Positions 22,579 through 33,858 of a DNA stretch of 64,000 bases are shown here, piece by piece. Under the pieces are notes generated by a model. It did not search any database. It was not told the DNA's origin and worked only from the letters and a program-made list of their open reading frames with translations. The first letter of the stretch is position 1. Every line of letters begins with the position of its first letter. This DNA is from Enterobacter oligotrophicus (GTDB lineage Bacteria > Pseudomonadota > Gammaproteobacteria > Enterobacterales > Enterobacteriaceae): NCBI RefSeq assembly GCF_009176645.1, contig NZ_AP019007.1, positions 4,216,001-4,280,000 of the forward strand, written 5' to 3'. Position numbers and translations under genes: made by a program.

Positions 22579-22805
22579 AGAGAGTACCATTCTCAATAAT
22601 CAGAACAATAAAAATGAACGGGAAGAAAAGATATTGCAACTGAAATAACTGAATAACGATTTTTATTTAATTTATTTCAGCAGATTTGAAAGTGTTTCGG
22701 GAAAGTATTTCAATTGCTTCGTACAATAAAAAAGTAATGATGTACTGAAAAATACGAAGAGTTCAGTTTATATAAAGTAGTGTCAATAAACGTCAAAGTA
22801 TCTTT

Positions 22806-22919
22806 TCATAAAAATACAATATAAATTACATCAATGATCGCCAGTAGTGACCACAACAGAATATAGAGCATAAAATGCTCACGTATATTATTGATGAGAA
22901 AACCAAACAGTCTGCGCAT
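22806..22919 (-). CDS. yceO: Small membrane protein YceO (37 aa)
   Basis: ATG at 22919, TGA ending at 22806, preceded by a good GGGGA site. The translation begins [19 protein letters not shown] and ends [13 protein letters not shown]. It closely resembles E. coli YceO, which occupies the same place between yceJ and solA. One predicted membrane helix covers the second half. The E. coli annotation begins a few codons earlier; here there is no such extension with a plausible start. Function unknown. Confidence 0.8.
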   Translation of the reverse strand: MRRLFGFLINNIREHFMLYILLWSLLAIIDVIYIVFL

Positions 22920-22970
22920 AATTCCCCATGTTACCACGCTGGCTCCGGACCCTCCGGAGCCAGCGGTATA

Positions 22971-24089
22971 TTATCGGTCAAAACGCGAGAGTGAGAAGGG
23001 CGTTAGATCAAACTGTGGCGCAATGCCCTGAGCAAACCCGGCGGCGATTTCACCCAGTACGGAGGCAAATTTGAAACCGTGACCGCTGAGCCCGGTAATG
23101 AGCAGCGTGTTGGCATGGCCCGGCAGCGTATCGATAATAAAATCTTCATCCGGCGTGTTGTCATAAGTACACGCGGCACCATAGAGCAATCCACCCACGC
23201 CCGGCAATATGTTGCGCAGGAACATAAAGGCTTCTGAGCCATCTTGTGGGTATGCCCCAAAGGGCTTGCGCTCTTCTGGAGAGGAGATGCGTTGCCCGCC
23301 GTTATGTTTACCGATTTTGAGGGCGTCTTTTTCCGACGGGAAGCCGTAGAACTGGTCACCGTCAGGCAGTTCACCCGTGAAGGCGGGGAATTTATTCTGG
23401 CTGCTGTAACGCCCGTCAGACTGGAACCAGGAAAAGACCTTCCGCACCGGTTGAATGGGCAGCGCTGGCAACAGTTTTGTGACCCATGTTCCTGCGCTAA
23501 TCAGCAGGCGTGACGCGGCATATTCCCCCTCCGGCGTAGTAACGGTAGCGCCGTCAGCGTGGTGGGTTATGGCTGTGACCGGGCAGTTGAACAGCTGAGC
23601 GCAGCCCGCTTTGGCAGAGAGATCGATCCAGGTTTTGATCGCCGTTTCACAGTGCAATACACCGGAGTTCGCTTCGAACAGCCCAATATAATCGTCCGGG
23701 ACGGCGATCTCCGGCCAGCGCGTCATGATGCCTTCAGCATCCAGACGCTCAACCTCAAGGTTAAATTGTTTCGCGCTGTGTTCGACAGTGGCGAGAAATG
23801 CGGAGCTGGCCGGGCCAAGATTGAGAATGCCCGTGCGGTCAAAGATGCGTTCTTCGGTGAGGGTCGCCAGTTCGTCCCACAGCGTCTGGGCACGCAGAAC
23901 CAGCGGGACATACCGTTCACCTTCACCATAGGCGTGACGAATGAGGCGGGTATCACCGTGGTGGCTGGCGTCTGAATGCGGAGGGTGGTGAGCGTCGATC
24001 ATCAGGACCTTAAGACCTGCCTGAGTCGCATAATAACCTGCGGCAGAACCCACGGAGCCGCTCCCGATAATGATTAAGTCGTATTTCAT
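22971..24089 (-). CDS. solA: N-methyl-L-tryptophan oxidase SolA
   Basis: 372 aa monomeric sarcosine-oxidase-type flavoprotein. The N-terminal dinucleotide motif is [12 protein letters not shown]. The covalent FAD attachment cysteine is Cys307 in [16 protein letters not shown]. It oxidatively demethylates N-methyl-L-tryptophan (and, less well, sarcosine), releasing formaldehyde and hydrogen peroxide. It appears to be transcribed alone. Confidence 0.94.
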   Translation of the reverse strand: MKYDLIIIGSGSVGSAAGYYATQAGLKVLMIDAHHPPHSDASHHGDTRLIRHAYGEGERYVPLVLRAQTLWDELATLTEERIFDRTGILNLGPASSAFLATVEHSAKQFNLEVERLDAEGIMTRWPEIAVPDDYIGLFEANSGVLHCETAIKTWIDLSAKAGCAQLFNCPVTAITHHADGATVTTPEGEYAASRLLISAGTWVTKLLPALPIQPVRKVFSWFQSDGRYSSQNKFPAFTGELPDGDQFYGFPSEKDALKIGKHNGGQRISSPEERKPFGAYPQDGSEAFMFLRNILPGVGGLLYGAACTYDNTPDEDFIIDTLPGHANTLLITGLSGHGFKFASVLGEIAAGFAQGIAPQFDLTPFSLSRFDR

Positions 24090-24159
24090 AGGTATCTCTT
24101 AACGCACGCTTTGTTAGCAGAGTAATTAACTATGTGGGCAGATACAAGGGAGAAATAAA

Positions 24160-24181
24160 TAAGGCACCGCAAGGGTGCCTG
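24160..24181 (-). terminator. Terminator after bssS
   Basis: Minus strand AGGCACC-CTTGC-GGTGCCT followed by TATTTATTT. Confidence 0.65.
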
Positions 24182-24204
24182 TTGAGTGACGAGTGGGCAT
24201 GTGG

Positions 24205-24459
24205 TTAATGCCGTTTATACTCATTTTCCTGATAATCGCCAGATTCTATTTTTGCAATGCCAGCTTCTAAAATAGAAATAAACTGACGGGCGACGTCTGT
24301 CGTAAGCCACAACGTCTGTCCAACTTCCGCTTCTTCACGGTTTAGCTGATTCGGGGTCTGGTAGTGCAAACGCAGCATCAGCGCATCGTAGCTGTCTACG
24401 GTACTGATATCCCAGCCAACAAGCGGGTGGGTCTGGATGACTTCACTATTCTTTTCCAT
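24205..24459 (-). CDS. bssS: Biofilm regulator BssS
   Basis: 84 aa, nearly the E. coli sequence: THPLVGWDISTVDSYDALML and LWLTTDVARQFISILEAGIA. Cytoplasmic protein linked in E. coli to indole and AI-2 signalling and to biofilm formation; the mechanism is unknown. The start has GGGGGT upstream (AAGGGGGTTATAATG). Confidence 0.94.
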   Translation of the reverse strand: MEKNSEVIQTHPLVGWDISTVDSYDALMLRLHYQTPNQLNREEAEVGQTLWLTTDVARQFISILEAGIAKIESGDYQENEYKRH

Positions 24460-24682
24460 TATAACCCCCTTAATACGTGCTAGAAGACAACGACTTTGAG
24501 GTTCAATGCATGTTTTTCTGAAGCAATTTCAGTATATCAATAAATAAGGGTTCCGAAGGGAAAAATAAACAGCTGGCAACACATTTTTCTGCTTTTTAGG
24601 ATTGTTCGAGCAATAAAACACCATCTTGTTCACGATTTTCTAAGAAGATGCTGAAATAATTTGAACTTTCGACGTGACGAAT

Positions 24683-24708
24683 CAAAAAAAAGCCGGGGCG
24701 ACCCGGCA
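24683..24708 (-). terminator. Terminator after dinI
   Basis: Minus strand GCCGGG-TCGC-CCCGGC followed by a run of T (TTTTTTTT). Confidence 0.88.
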
Positions 24709-24733
24709 AAAAAACACAATGAGGGAGCAAAAT

Positions 24734-24979
24734 TTACCCGGTGATGAACCAGTCGTCGGCGCTTTCCCACGTTTCCTGCAAAATTTCGCTGATACGATCT
24801 TTATCTTCTTTCGCGCCGCCGATAACCGACAGGTTGTTCGCTGCCGCATAACGTACCGTGACGTTGCCGGTGTTTTCAGGAAAAGTGCTGTTAATACGGC
24901 GGGATAACTCACCCGCCAGCGCATCGAGCGCGCCAGCAGGCAGAACGGTTGTTTTGGCTATGGTGACTTCAATACGCAT
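24734..24979 (-). CDS. dinI: DNA damage-inducible protein DinI
   Basis: 81 aa. Binds RecA filaments and, depending on concentration, stabilises them or limits LexA and UmuD cleavage. The acidic C-terminal helix (SEILQETWESADDWF) that contacts RecA is conserved. A LexA box lies 21 bp before the start codon (separate entry), so it is an SOS gene. Confidence 0.96.
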   Translation of the reverse strand: MRIEVTIAKTTVLPAGALDALAGELSRRINSTFPENTGNVTVRYAAANNLSVIGGAKEDKDRISEILQETWESADDWFITG

Positions 24980-25000
24980 AAATGCCCCCTGTGTAATATA

Positions 25001-25016
25001 CTGTTTATTTATACAG
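25001..25016 (-). promoter_or_regulatory. LexA box (SOS operator) of dinI
   Basis: CTGT-TTATTTAT-ACAG, with both half sites perfect, flanked by TA and TTA as in the extended consensus. Positioned to overlap the dinI promoter. Confidence 0.92.
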
Positions 25017-25054
25017 TTATATTATCGATTTGACAACAAGGGGGCAGGAAATTT

Positions 25055-26101
25055 TTAGCGTTTTACCGTCCAGTGCACGGTTTCGCCCGCCAGGAACGGG
25101 ATCAGCGTGTCATCCGTCAGCGGAATAGATTCATCAACCTGGCTCTCTTTACGCTCCAGTTCAATGAAGGTGTCATTCACCGGCAGGCCATAGAAACGCG
25201 GGCCATTGAGGGAGCAGAACGCCTCGAAATGCTCAAGCGCGTTCATCTCATCGAATACGCTCGCATAGCTCGCGAGGGCGGTTGGGGCGTTAAAGCAGCC
25301 CGCGCAGCCGCAGCTGGCTTCTTTACGATGACGAGCATGAGGTGCAGAGTCAGTGCCCAGGAACGCGCGGGAGAAGCCGCTGGCGACCAGCTCACGCAGT
25401 GCCTGCTGGTGGATATTGCGCTTAAGGATCGGCAGGCAATAGAGGTGAGGGCGGACACCGCCAACCAGCATATGATTGCGGTTAAACATCAGGTGCTGTG
25501 GCGTGATGGTGGCGGCGATCAGCTCGTTACCGTCGCGGACATACTCGGCGGCATCTTTGGTGGTGATATGTTCAAATACCACTTTCAGCGCTGGAAGACG
25601 CTGGCGCAGCGGCTCCATTACCGTTTCGATAAACCGGGCTTCGCGGTCGAAGATATCAATTTCCGCGTGCGTCACTTCTCCATGCACCAGCAGTGGCATT
25701 CCCAGTTTCTGCATTCTTTCCAGCACCGGCATGATGGCGTCGATGCTGGTGACACCGTGGCTGGAGTTGGTGGTGGCATTCGCCGGGTAGAGTTTGGCGG
25801 CGGTAAACACGCCTTCGTTAAACCCGCGCTCCACCTCGTTCGGATCGAGCGAGTCCGTCAGGTAGCAGGTCATCAGCGGGGTGAAGTCGTGTCCTGCCGG
25901 TACGGCATCCAGAATACGCTGACGGTAAGCTATCGCGGCATCAACGGTGGTGACTGGCGGCACCAGGTTAGGCATAACAATCGCGCGGCCATAAATTTCG
26001 CTGGTATAGGGCACGACAGTTTTCAGCATCTCGCCATCACGCAGATGGATATGCCAGTCGTCAGGGCGGCGGATTTTAAGAACCTGGGATTGTACAGTCA
26101 T
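25055..26101 (-). CDS. pyrC: Dihydroorotase PyrC
   Basis: 348 aa zinc amidohydrolase of pyrimidine synthesis; interconverts carbamoyl aspartate and dihydroorotate. The metal ligands His17 and His19 are in [10 protein letters not shown], and the carbamylated Lys103 is in [17 protein letters not shown]. Start at 26101 ([13 protein letters not shown]) by homology and the GGAG site just upstream; the longer reading to 26155 lies in the regulatory leader. Control by PurR and by pyrimidine-dependent start-site switching is visible (next entry). Confidence 0.96.
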   Translation of the reverse strand: MTVQSQVLKIRRPDDWHIHLRDGEMLKTVVPYTSEIYGRAIVMPNLVPPVTTVDAAIAYRQRILDAVPAGHDFTPLMTCYLTDSLDPNEVERGFNEGVFTAAKLYPANATTNSSHGVTSIDAIMPVLERMQKLGMPLLVHGEVTHAEIDIFDREARFIETVMEPLRQRLPALKVVFEHITTKDAAEYVRDGNELIAATITPQHLMFNRNHMLVGGVRPHLYCLPILKRNIHQQALRELVASGFSRAFLGTDSAPHARHRKEASCGCAGCFNAPTALASYASVFDEMNALEHFEAFCSLNGPRFYGLPVNDTFIELERKESQVDESIPLTDDTLIPFLAGETVHWTVKR

Positions 26102-26180
26102 GGAAGCTCCGGCTTGAAAGAGATCAGTCATAAGAGGGCTGTTTTTGCCGGACACAAATCATAAGCGGAAACGTTTTCGT
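26099..26180 (-). promoter_or_regulatory. pyrC promoter, PurR box and start-switch hairpin
   Basis: On the minus strand, ACGAAAACGTTTCCGC (26180-26165) matches the PurR operator of E. coli pyrC closely; the -10 TATGAT follows. The early transcript TCCGGC (26152-26147) is complementary to GCCGGA (26113-26108), which overlaps the Shine-Dalgarno GGAG. This is the layout of the known mechanism in which high CTP gives a transcript starting at C that forms the hairpin and blocks translation, and low CTP shifts the start to G. Confidence 0.82.
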
Positions 26181-26196
26181 TTGCACACTTTTCCGT

Positions 26197-26220
26197 AAAA
26201 AAAAGGGCGCTTCAGCGCCC
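26197..26220 (-). terminator. Terminator after yceB
   Basis: Minus strand GGGCGC-TGAA-GCGCCC then eight T. It insulates yceB from the pyrC promoter. Confidence 0.88.
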
Positions 26221-26226
26221 TTCAGG

Positions 26227-26787
26227 TTAATCGGTGAAAGGAATGATGATTTCTCCCGGCTTCACCTCTATCCCTTTTGCATATTTTTTCGCAAGTGCTT
26301 CACCCTTGCTCTTGTCTTCACTGAGAACATAGGCCGGCTGCTGGTTAAAATAGTTGCGCAGCGACTGGTTCAGATAAGGCATCAGCGTTTGCAGCACCGG
26401 TTTCATTTTGTCCGGGGAAACCACTGCATCAACCACTTCCATCTCCTGCAGGAAGATCGCGCCTTTTTCTTTGTTGAAAACAGGCAGCGCTTTAAGTTTC
26501 AGCTTAATGTTTGCCTTCTGGTTACCGAATAACGACGTCATATCCAGATTCGCATCACCGGAGAGGGTGACTTTATTTGGTTCTTCACGCCCAATCTGGC
26601 TGACGAGATGGCTGAGGACAATATGCGCATCAGCAAGGCCCGGAACGCCAATGTCTTTTGAAAAGTTGTTATGTTTCTCCAGCGCCTGATTAATTTCCTG
26701 TTCACTGACGGTGTATTGCGTAAGCTGGTTACAACCCACCAGCAGGCCACTGAAAATTAACGCAGCGGCAATGACAATCTTCTTCAT
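26227..26787 (-). CDS. yceB: DUF1439 lipoprotein YceB
   Basis: 186 aa lipoprotein: lipobox LLVGC with acceptor Cys19, then NQLTQYTVSEQEINQAL. Conserved NNFSKDIGVPGLADAHIVL and C-terminal GIEVKPGEIIIPFTD. Structure of the family is a tubular lipid-binding-like fold; function unknown. The start at 26787 (MKKIV) gives the E. coli length. In E. coli grxB lies next to it; here it is absent. Confidence 0.93.
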   Translation of the reverse strand: MKKIVIAAALIFSGLLVGCNQLTQYTVSEQEINQALEKHNNFSKDIGVPGLADAHIVLSHLVSQIGREEPNKVTLSGDANLDMTSLFGNQKANIKLKLKALPVFNKEKGAIFLQEMEVVDAVVSPDKMKPVLQTLMPYLNQSLRNYFNQQPAYVLSEDKSKGEALAKKYAKGIEVKPGEIIIPFTD

Positions 26788-26879
26788 GATATTCCTCAAC
26801 AAAAAATTGGCGCATCTGTCCTGAACGTCAGTATGTCAGTGTGATATGGCAGAAACCAGCAGAAAAAACTGAGAATAAA

Positions 26880-26897
26880 GGCGGGAAAGCCCCGCCA
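26880..26897 (-). terminator. Possible terminator after mdtH
   Basis: Minus strand GCGGGGC-TTT-CCCGC followed by CTTTATT; weak T-tract. Confidence 0.5.
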
Positions 26898-26911
26898 GAC
26901 AGAGAGAAGGG

Positions 26912-28120
26912 TTACGCGCCGGGCTCAAGCATACCGCGCGTGCTGCGCTTCTGGCTAAACTGCCACCACAGCGCGATAAAAGTCATTAAGCCTACCATAC
27001 CGAGCATCATCCAGGGGAGTTCCGGTTGTTTCAGCGCTTTTCCGGCGTCGAACAGCCAGCCGCCACCGGTATAACCGAGTGCTCCGCCAAGCGCCAGACC
27101 AAGACGGCTGAAGCCCATGTAGCTGCCACGGGCACGCGCGTTGGCAAGTGAAGCACTCAGCGTTTCGCGAGCCGGTTCGGCAATGATTGAGCCGATATAG
27201 AAGGTACAAATCAGCATAAACAACTGCTGCAGCGAGCCCACTAAACCGATGGGCATCATGCTCAGCGTCATCAACAGAAGCCCGGCCATCAGGCGGTGCT
27301 CAAGACGGAAACGACGCTCGCTCCAGCGGGCAATCGGATACAGCAGGGTCAGCGACAGGCAGGCTTCAATGGCATACATCCATTTAACGGCGGCTGGCGT
27401 ACCTGCAATGTCGTTAACCATGATCGGCAGCATCAGCATGACCTGCACGGCCAGCATGTAATAACCCGTCAGGGTCAATACATAGGTGACAAAGCGTTTG
27501 TCACTTAACACGCGATCGAGCCCTTCACGTACCGGCGCTTTGACCGTCGACAGTTTCCATGCGGGCAGAAACAGGGCGTTAAAGAGCGCGCACAGAATAA
27601 AGAGAACGGCACCGGTGGCGCAGACCAGACGGAAATCGTACTGCAACAACCAGCTTCCCAGCAGAGCGCCAACAACGGCACCAGCGCTGTCCTGCATCAT
27701 CAGAATCGAGAAGAAGCGTCCCCGGTGCTGCGGGCGGATCAGCTTTACCACCAGCGCGGTGCGCGGGGGATCGAAGAGGGTGCCGCCGATCCCGGAGAGG
27801 AAGCAGGAAAACCACAGCAGCCAGGGTTCATGGGCTATCGCCATCGTGGCAAACCCAGCTGCACGCAGCAGCATGCCCGTGACGATCATCGGCTTAGCGC
27901 CAAAGCGGTCGGCGATGGCTCCGCCAAACACGCCCAGCCCCTGCTGGACAAACTGACGTAAACCCAATGCGATACCGACCATTAACGCCGCCCAGCCCAT
28001 TTGATCGACAAAGCGAATCGAAATAAGCGGAAAAACGACAAAAAAGCCGAGCACGACCAGCATGTTATCAACGAGCAGGAAATATTTACCCAGGCTCCTG
28101 GCCTGTGATACGCGGGACAT
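26912..28120 (-). CDS. mdtH: MFS multidrug transporter MdtH
   Basis: 402 aa, 12-helix MFS protein. The motif A region is [15 protein letters not shown] and a second loop motif is [11 protein letters not shown]. In E. coli overexpression gives norfloxacin and enoxacin resistance. Divergent from rimJ across a 227-bp gap, the E. coli arrangement. Confidence 0.94.
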   Translation of the reverse strand: MSRVSQARSLGKYFLLVDNMLVVLGFFVVFPLISIRFVDQMGWAALMVGIALGLRQFVQQGLGVFGGAIADRFGAKPMIVTGMLLRAAGFATMAIAHEPWLLWFSCFLSGIGGTLFDPPRTALVVKLIRPQHRGRFFSILMMQDSAGAVVGALLGSWLLQYDFRLVCATGAVLFILCALFNALFLPAWKLSTVKAPVREGLDRVLSDKRFVTYVLTLTGYYMLAVQVMLMLPIMVNDIAGTPAAVKWMYAIEACLSLTLLYPIARWSERRFRLEHRLMAGLLLMTLSMMPIGLVGSLQQLFMLICTFYIGSIIAEPARETLSASLANARARGSYMGFSRLGLALGGALGYTGGGWLFDAGKALKQPELPWMMLGMVGLMTFIALWWQFSQKRSTRGMLEPGA

Positions 28121-28347
28121 TTTCCCTCCAGGGAAAATCAGAAGGTAAGCACGCTAATATTCTGCGGTGTCGCCGGACGTTTTCCCATCCCTGTCGGTGA
28201 CAATATTTTTTTATCAAAAGGGTGCTTTGATAGAGAGTTCTCATCGAAAAATGTGAAAATGGTATGTCACTGTTTTCACAGACGGCACAGGCGCAGGTAT
28301 AGTAAAGCTAAAAGGTAAGGCAGAAGCGACGGGAAGGAGTGGTATCG

Positions 28348-28932
28348 ATGTTTGGCTATCGCAGTAATGTGCCAAAAGTGCGTCTGACAACGGACAGGCT
28401 GGTCGTTCGTCTGGTGCATGAGCGTGATGCCTGGCGTCTGGCGGATTATTACGCCGAGAATCGCCAGTTTTTAAAGCCCTGGGAACCCGTTCGGGATGAG
28501 AGCCATTGCTACCCTTCCGGCTGGCAGGCGCGCCTCAGTATGATCGCAGAATTTCATAAGCAGGGCAGTGCGTTCTATTTCGCACTACTGGACCCTGAAG
28601 AAAAAGAAATTATCGGCATTGCCAACTTTTCTAACGTGGTGCGCGGCTCGTTTCACGCCTGCTACCTTGGGTACTCCATTGGCCAGAAGTGGCAGGGACA
28701 AGGGCTAATGTATGAGGCGTTAACTGCGGCGATTCGCTATATGCAACGCACCCAGCATATCCATCGCATAATGGCAAACTACATGCCCCACAATAAACGC
28801 AGTGGCGATCTGCTGGCACGTTTAGGGTTCGAAAAAGAGGGGTATGCCAAAGATTATCTGTTGATCGACGGTGAGTGGCGTGACCATGTGCTTACCGCGT
28901 TAACCACCCAGGACTGGACCGCAGGTCGTTAA
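28348..28932 (+). CDS. rimJ: Ribosomal protein S5 N-acetyltransferase RimJ
   Basis: 194 aa GNAT acetyltransferase that modifies the N-terminal alanine of ribosomal protein S5. The acetyl-CoA loop [13 protein letters not shown] and the C-terminal [20 protein letters not shown] are conserved. Start at 28348, eight bases after AAGGAG; the ATG-like start three codons earlier overlaps that site. yceH follows 9 bp later. Confidence 0.95.
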   Translation: MFGYRSNVPKVRLTTDRLVVRLVHERDAWRLADYYAENRQFLKPWEPVRDESHCYPSGWQARLSMIAEFHKQGSAFYFALLDPEEKEIIGIANFSNVVRGSFHACYLGYSIGQKWQGQGLMYEALTAAIRYMQRTQHIHRIMANYMPHNKRSGDLLARLGFEKEGYAKDYLLIDGEWRDHVLTALTTQDWTAGR

Positions 28933-28941
28933 GGAGAAAAG

Positions 28942-29592
28942 ATGAAATATCAGTTAAACGACACCGAAGCGCGCGTGGTTGGTTGCTTGCTTGAAAAGCA
29001 GGTCACCACACCGGAGCAATATCCGCTTTCGGTTAATGCTGTGATGATGGCCTGTAACCAGAAAACGAACCGCGAGCCGGTCATGAACCTTAGCGAACAC
29101 GAGGTGCAGGGCATCCTGGATGAGCTGGTTAAACGTCACTATTTGCGGACCGTTAGTGGGTTCGGTAATCGCGTCACGAAATACGAGCAGCGCTTTTGTA
29201 ATTCCGAATTTGGTGATTTGAAACTGAGTAGCGCAGAAGTGGCCGTGATCGCCACGCTGCTGTTGCGCGGTGCACAAACGCCGGGGGAACTGCGGACTCG
29301 CGCGTCCCGCATGCATGAGTTCCGCGATATGCAGGACGTTGAGCAGACGCTGGAGGGCCTGACCACCCGCGAAGACGGGCCCTATGTGGTCCGTCTGGCG
29401 CGTGAGCCAGGTAAGCGTGAAAGCCGCTTTATGCACCTGTTCAGTGGTGAGGTCGATGCTTCCGAACTGGCTGTTGAAACCGATTCTCTGGTAGCCAATG
29501 CCAGCCTGACGGCGCGCGTGGAGGCGCTGGAAGAGGAAGTCGCCGGGCTGAAACAGCGACTTGACGCACTGCTGGCACATTTGGGGGATTAA
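28942..29592 (+). CDS. yceH: DUF480 protein YceH
   Basis: 216 aa, two winged-helix domains ([16 protein letters not shown] then [17 protein letters not shown]) and a C-terminal coiled-coil-like tail ([20 protein letters not shown]). Widespread in gammaproteobacteria, function unknown; the fold suggests nucleic-acid or protein binding. Between rimJ and yceM in one apparent operon, 9 bp and 2 bp from its neighbours, with AAGGAG before the ATG. Confidence 0.93.
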   Translation: MKYQLNDTEARVVGCLLEKQVTTPEQYPLSVNAVMMACNQKTNREPVMNLSEHEVQGILDELVKRHYLRTVSGFGNRVTKYEQRFCNSEFGDLKLSSAEVAVIATLLLRGAQTPGELRTRASRMHEFRDMQDVEQTLEGLTTREDGPYVVRLAREPGKRESRFMHLFSGEVDASELAVETDSLVANASLTARVEALEEEVAGLKQRLDALLAHLGD

Positions 29593-29594
29593 CG

Positions 29595-30518
29595 GTGACA
29601 AAGTTACGTGTGGGTGTTGTGGGGCTGGGCGGAATTGCGCAAAAAGCCTGGTTACCCGTTTTAGGGGCGGCGTCGGACTGGACGCTACAGGGGGCGTGGT
29701 CGCCAACGCGTGAGAAAGCGGAGCGCATCTGTGAAACCTGGCGAATGCCATATGCAAATTCGCTGCTGGATCTGGCGCGCGACTGCGACGCGGTGTTTGT
29801 TCATACCTCAACGGCGACCCATTACCAGGTGGTGAGCGAGTTACTCAATGCGGGCGTTCATGTCTGTGTGGATAAGCCGCTGGCGGAAAATGTTCAGGAT
29901 GCCGAACGCCTGATTGAACTGGCCGCGCGCAAAAAACTGACGTTGATGGTTGGCTTTAACCGCCGTTTTGCGCCGCTCTATCAGCAGTTAAAAGCGCAGT
30001 CTGGTACGCTTGCCTCCTTGCGGATGGATAAACACCGTACCGACAGCATCGGGCCAAACGATTTACGCTTTACGCTGCTCGATGACTATCTGCATGTGGT
30101 GGACACCGCGCTGTGGTTGACGAACGGTCATGCGCAGTTGCAAAGCGGAACGCTGGTGACCAACGAGCAGGGTGAGATGGTTTATGCCGAGCACCATTTT
30201 GCTGTCGAACATCTGCAGGTCACGACCAGTATGCATCGCCGTGCCGGTAGCCAGCGCGAGTGCGTTCAGGCGATAACCGACGGTGCGCTGTACGACATCA
30301 CCGATATGCGTGAGTGGCGGGAAGAGAAGGGCAATGGCGTGGTGACATTACCGGTTGCAGGCTGGCAAAGCACTTTGGAACAGCGTGGATTCGTCGGCTG
30401 CGCGCGTCACTTCATGACTTGCGTGCAAAATCAGACGGTTCCTGAAACATCCGGTGAGCAGGCCATTATGGCGCAGCGCATCGTGGAGCGGCTCTGGCGC
30501 GAAGCCATGAGTGAATAA
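29595..30518 (+). CDS. yceM: Gfo/Idh/MocA-family oxidoreductase YceM (MviM)
   Basis: 307 aa from a GTG start directly after yceH. N-terminal Rossmann domain with VGVVGLGGIAQKAWLPVL and the family lysine motif VCVDKPLAENVQDA; C-terminal alpha/beta domain. Putative NAD(P)-dependent dehydrogenase of unknown substrate, named for its neighbour mviN. Not required for MurJ function as far as is known. Confidence 0.92.
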   Translation: MTKLRVGVVGLGGIAQKAWLPVLGAASDWTLQGAWSPTREKAERICETWRMPYANSLLDLARDCDAVFVHTSTATHYQVVSELLNAGVHVCVDKPLAENVQDAERLIELAARKKLTLMVGFNRRFAPLYQQLKAQSGTLASLRMDKHRTDSIGPNDLRFTLLDDYLHVVDTALWLTNGHAQLQSGTLVTNEQGEMVYAEHHFAVEHLQVTTSMHRRAGSQRECVQAITDGALYDITDMREWREEKGNGVVTLPVAGWQSTLEQRGFVGCARHFMTCVQNQTVPETSGEQAIMAQRIVERLWREAMSE

Positions 30519-30568
30519 CTCGCTGTAACATCTGCCAATAGTAATTCCGTTAAATCCGGGTAGACTAA

Positions 30569-32164
<1,596 letters not shown>

Positions 32165-32169
32165 ACGAC

Positions 32170-32200
32170 AAAAGGGGAGTTCACCAGCGGTGTGCTCCCC
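32170..32200 (-). terminator. Terminator at murJ/flgN convergence
   Basis: GGGGAG...CTCCCC stem; the T-tract (TTTTGTCG) is on the minus side, so it mainly ends the flgAMN transcript. Confidence 0.65.
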
Positions 32201-32224
32201 ACGTCATGACATGCCGCGACTGCG

Positions 32225-32650
32225 TCAAATCGAAATCTTTTTCCCGCCTGAAATACGCGAACTGGCTGTTTGACCATCCGCGCCGTAGAGCCCAGGCTCC
32301 TTATGGGGCTTTAATACCTCCAGAGCCTGCTGATTACGCATAATTTGCCCCTCTAACAGCCAGCCGTTGTGCTGGTTGAGATCGCGCAGGTGCTGGGTTT
32401 TTTCTGTAATCGTCTGCCAGCGTTCAACAATCTCATCATTGGCACTGCGCTTAGGATCTTGCTCAGCGCGCCGTTGCTGTTCGAGATAATCCAGTGTCGC
32501 CAGAAGCGAGCTTTTGTCTTCCGTAATGCGCTGCAACGCGCTGCCGTTGATTTGACCGGAAGACAGGTGCTGCTGCTCTGCATCCATTACCGTTTTCAGG
32601 TCATTCAGGACAACCGTCATCTGATCCAGTATTTCTGACAGTCGACTCAT
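32225..32650 (-). CDS. flgN: Flagellar export chaperone FlgN
   Basis: 141 aa helical cytoplasmic chaperone for the hook-filament junction proteins FlgK and FlgL. Start MSRLSEILDQMTVVL at 32650; conserved HNGWLLEGQIMRNQQALEVL and C-terminal GGKKISI. It begins 4 bp after the flgM stop, in the flgAMN operon. Confidence 0.94.
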   Translation of the reverse strand: MSRLSEILDQMTVVLNDLKTVMDAEQQHLSSGQINGSALQRITEDKSSLLATLDYLEQQRRAEQDPKRSANDEIVERWQTITEKTQHLRDLNQHNGWLLEGQIMRNQQALEVLKPHKEPGLYGADGQTASSRISGGKKISI

Positions 32651-32654
32651 ACGG

Positions 32655-32948
32655 TTAGTTACTCTGCAAGAAACTCTGCGCTTCATTAATCAGCGCGTCA
32701 GCGATTTTGCTGGTATCCATTTTCAGCTCGCCGTTACGAATCGCCGTTTTCAGTGCTTCAACACGTTCCATGTTGATATCGCTGCTGCCTGGCTGCATCA
32801 GTTTTGACTGAGCATCGCTCAGGGTGACGCTGGTGCTATTGGCCGTCGACGGTTTTTCCAGACGCGTTTTCTGCGGCGTAGTGTCATTCGTTTCGCGAGG
32901 TTGTACAGTGCTAACCGGCTTCAGGGCTGATGTACGATCAATGCTCAT
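32655..32948 (-). CDS. flgM: Anti-sigma-28 factor FlgM
   Basis: 97 aa. Holds FliA (sigma-28) inactive until exported through the completed hook-basal body. Disordered N-terminal half ([19 protein letters not shown]) and sigma-binding C-terminal half ([18 protein letters not shown]). A sigma-28 promoter lies 61 bp upstream, giving the known feedback loop, in addition to read-through from flgA. Confidence 0.95.
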   Translation of the reverse strand: MSIDRTSALKPVSTVQPRETNDTTPQKTRLEKPSTANSTSVTLSDAQSKLMQPGSSDINMERVEALKTAIRNGELKMDTSKIADALINEAQSFLQSN

Positions 32949-33008
32949 AGTGTTGTCCTCATCGAGGGTTCGCGGCGTTTGCGCCTGACATCATCATTAG
33001 TTGAATAT

Positions 33009-33035
33009 TTATCGGCAGTCGCCGCGAAATCTTTA
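33009..33035 (-). promoter_or_regulatory. Sigma-28 promoter of flgM
   Basis: TAAAGATT-N11-GCCGATAA on the minus strand; consensus is TAAAGTTT-N11-GCCGATAA. It overlaps the flgA stop region. Confidence 0.88.
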
Positions 33036-33041
33036 AAAAGA

Positions 33042-33701
33042 TTATAGGTTAATCAGAATATTCCCATCAGTATCGACGGTTCCGCTAACCACCTGGCCTG
33101 AAGACATCCTGACTCGGGCATTTTGTGCCACGGCGGCATTGTTTAATGCCTTCCCTTCGCTGTTGATGCTAAAGCCGTCTCCGCTGGCGACGACCATCAC
33201 CTGTTGCCCCGCTTTTACCCGCCATGCCTGACGCAGCATAGAGAGCTGTATCGGCTGGCCTGGTGCCACATCCCGCAGGCTAATGGCGTCCTGGGCCTGG
33301 TTAATGTCGAGCATGGTGCGAGGCGGCAACTGGTCCAGGCGGCCACGTTTTAACGTAACGCTGTTCGCCTGCAGTTGGCTTCCTCTGACGATCGGCTGGG
33401 CGGCGACAACATAATTGCCTGTCGCCTGAACGGCAACCTGCAAATAGCGTTTTTCGCCAGGACAACGCGCCAGCACATTCACATTACCCCACAGTTTAGC
33501 ACTGCCGGTCACGCTGAATGAGGGCTGTTCACAGGATGGAAAAAGATTGGGGGGCGTTCGCACGGTAACGCTGACCTCATCGCTAAAGCCTGCCAACTGC
33601 TGAGCAAAAAAGGCGGTTAACTGCCCCTGTAACCCTTCAGCCTGCACCAGAGGGCTTAAAAGCAATAAGGTTGCCGCAAGGGCACTTTTTAACGTCCGCA
33701 T
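33042..33701 (-). CDS. flgA: Flagellar P-ring assembly chaperone FlgA
   Basis: 219 aa periplasmic protein: signal peptide ending SPLVQAEG, then a SAF-type domain (VVAAQPIVRGSQLQANSVTLKRG, DVAPGQPIQLSMLRQAWRVKAGQ) and C-terminal NAAVAQNARVRMSSGQVVSG. Helps FlgI form the P ring. Start at 33701 has GGTGGA at the right distance and gives the E. coli length. Divergent from flgB. Confidence 0.94.
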   Translation of the reverse strand: MRTLKSALAATLLLLSPLVQAEGLQGQLTAFFAQQLAGFSDEVSVTVRTPPNLFPSCEQPSFSVTGSAKLWGNVNVLARCPGEKRYLQVAVQATGNYVVAAQPIVRGSQLQANSVTLKRGRLDQLPPRTMLDINQAQDAISLRDVAPGQPIQLSMLRQAWRVKAGQQVMVVASGDGFSINSEGKALNNAAVAQNARVRMSSGQVVSGTVDTDGNILINL

Positions 33702-33757
33702 CGCAAGTTCCACCGTTTTCAGAATTGGGACGATTCTACCCGCAGTGGTTTTGCATC

Positions 33758-33797
33758 AACGCAATAAATAGCGACGCATTTTGCGCTTATTCCGTCG
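33758..33797. promoter_or_regulatory. FlhD4C2 box between flgA and flgB
   Basis: Half site AACGCAATAAATAGCG (33758-33773) closely matches the FlhDC consensus. A weaker inverted half (GCGCTTATTCCGTCG) follows after about ten bases. It is placed centrally to drive both class II flagellar operons. Confidence 0.65.
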
Positions 33798-33858
33798 ATA
33801 AGGCTGACGGGTTGAGATTTAAGCTGTGAACTGAAATTTTCCCATTAGCGGAGGAGAC

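Noticed and set aside
25073..26164. 363-codon plus-strand ORF
   Set aside because: Antisense to pyrC, which has catalytic residues and a known control region; the shadow shows no family features.
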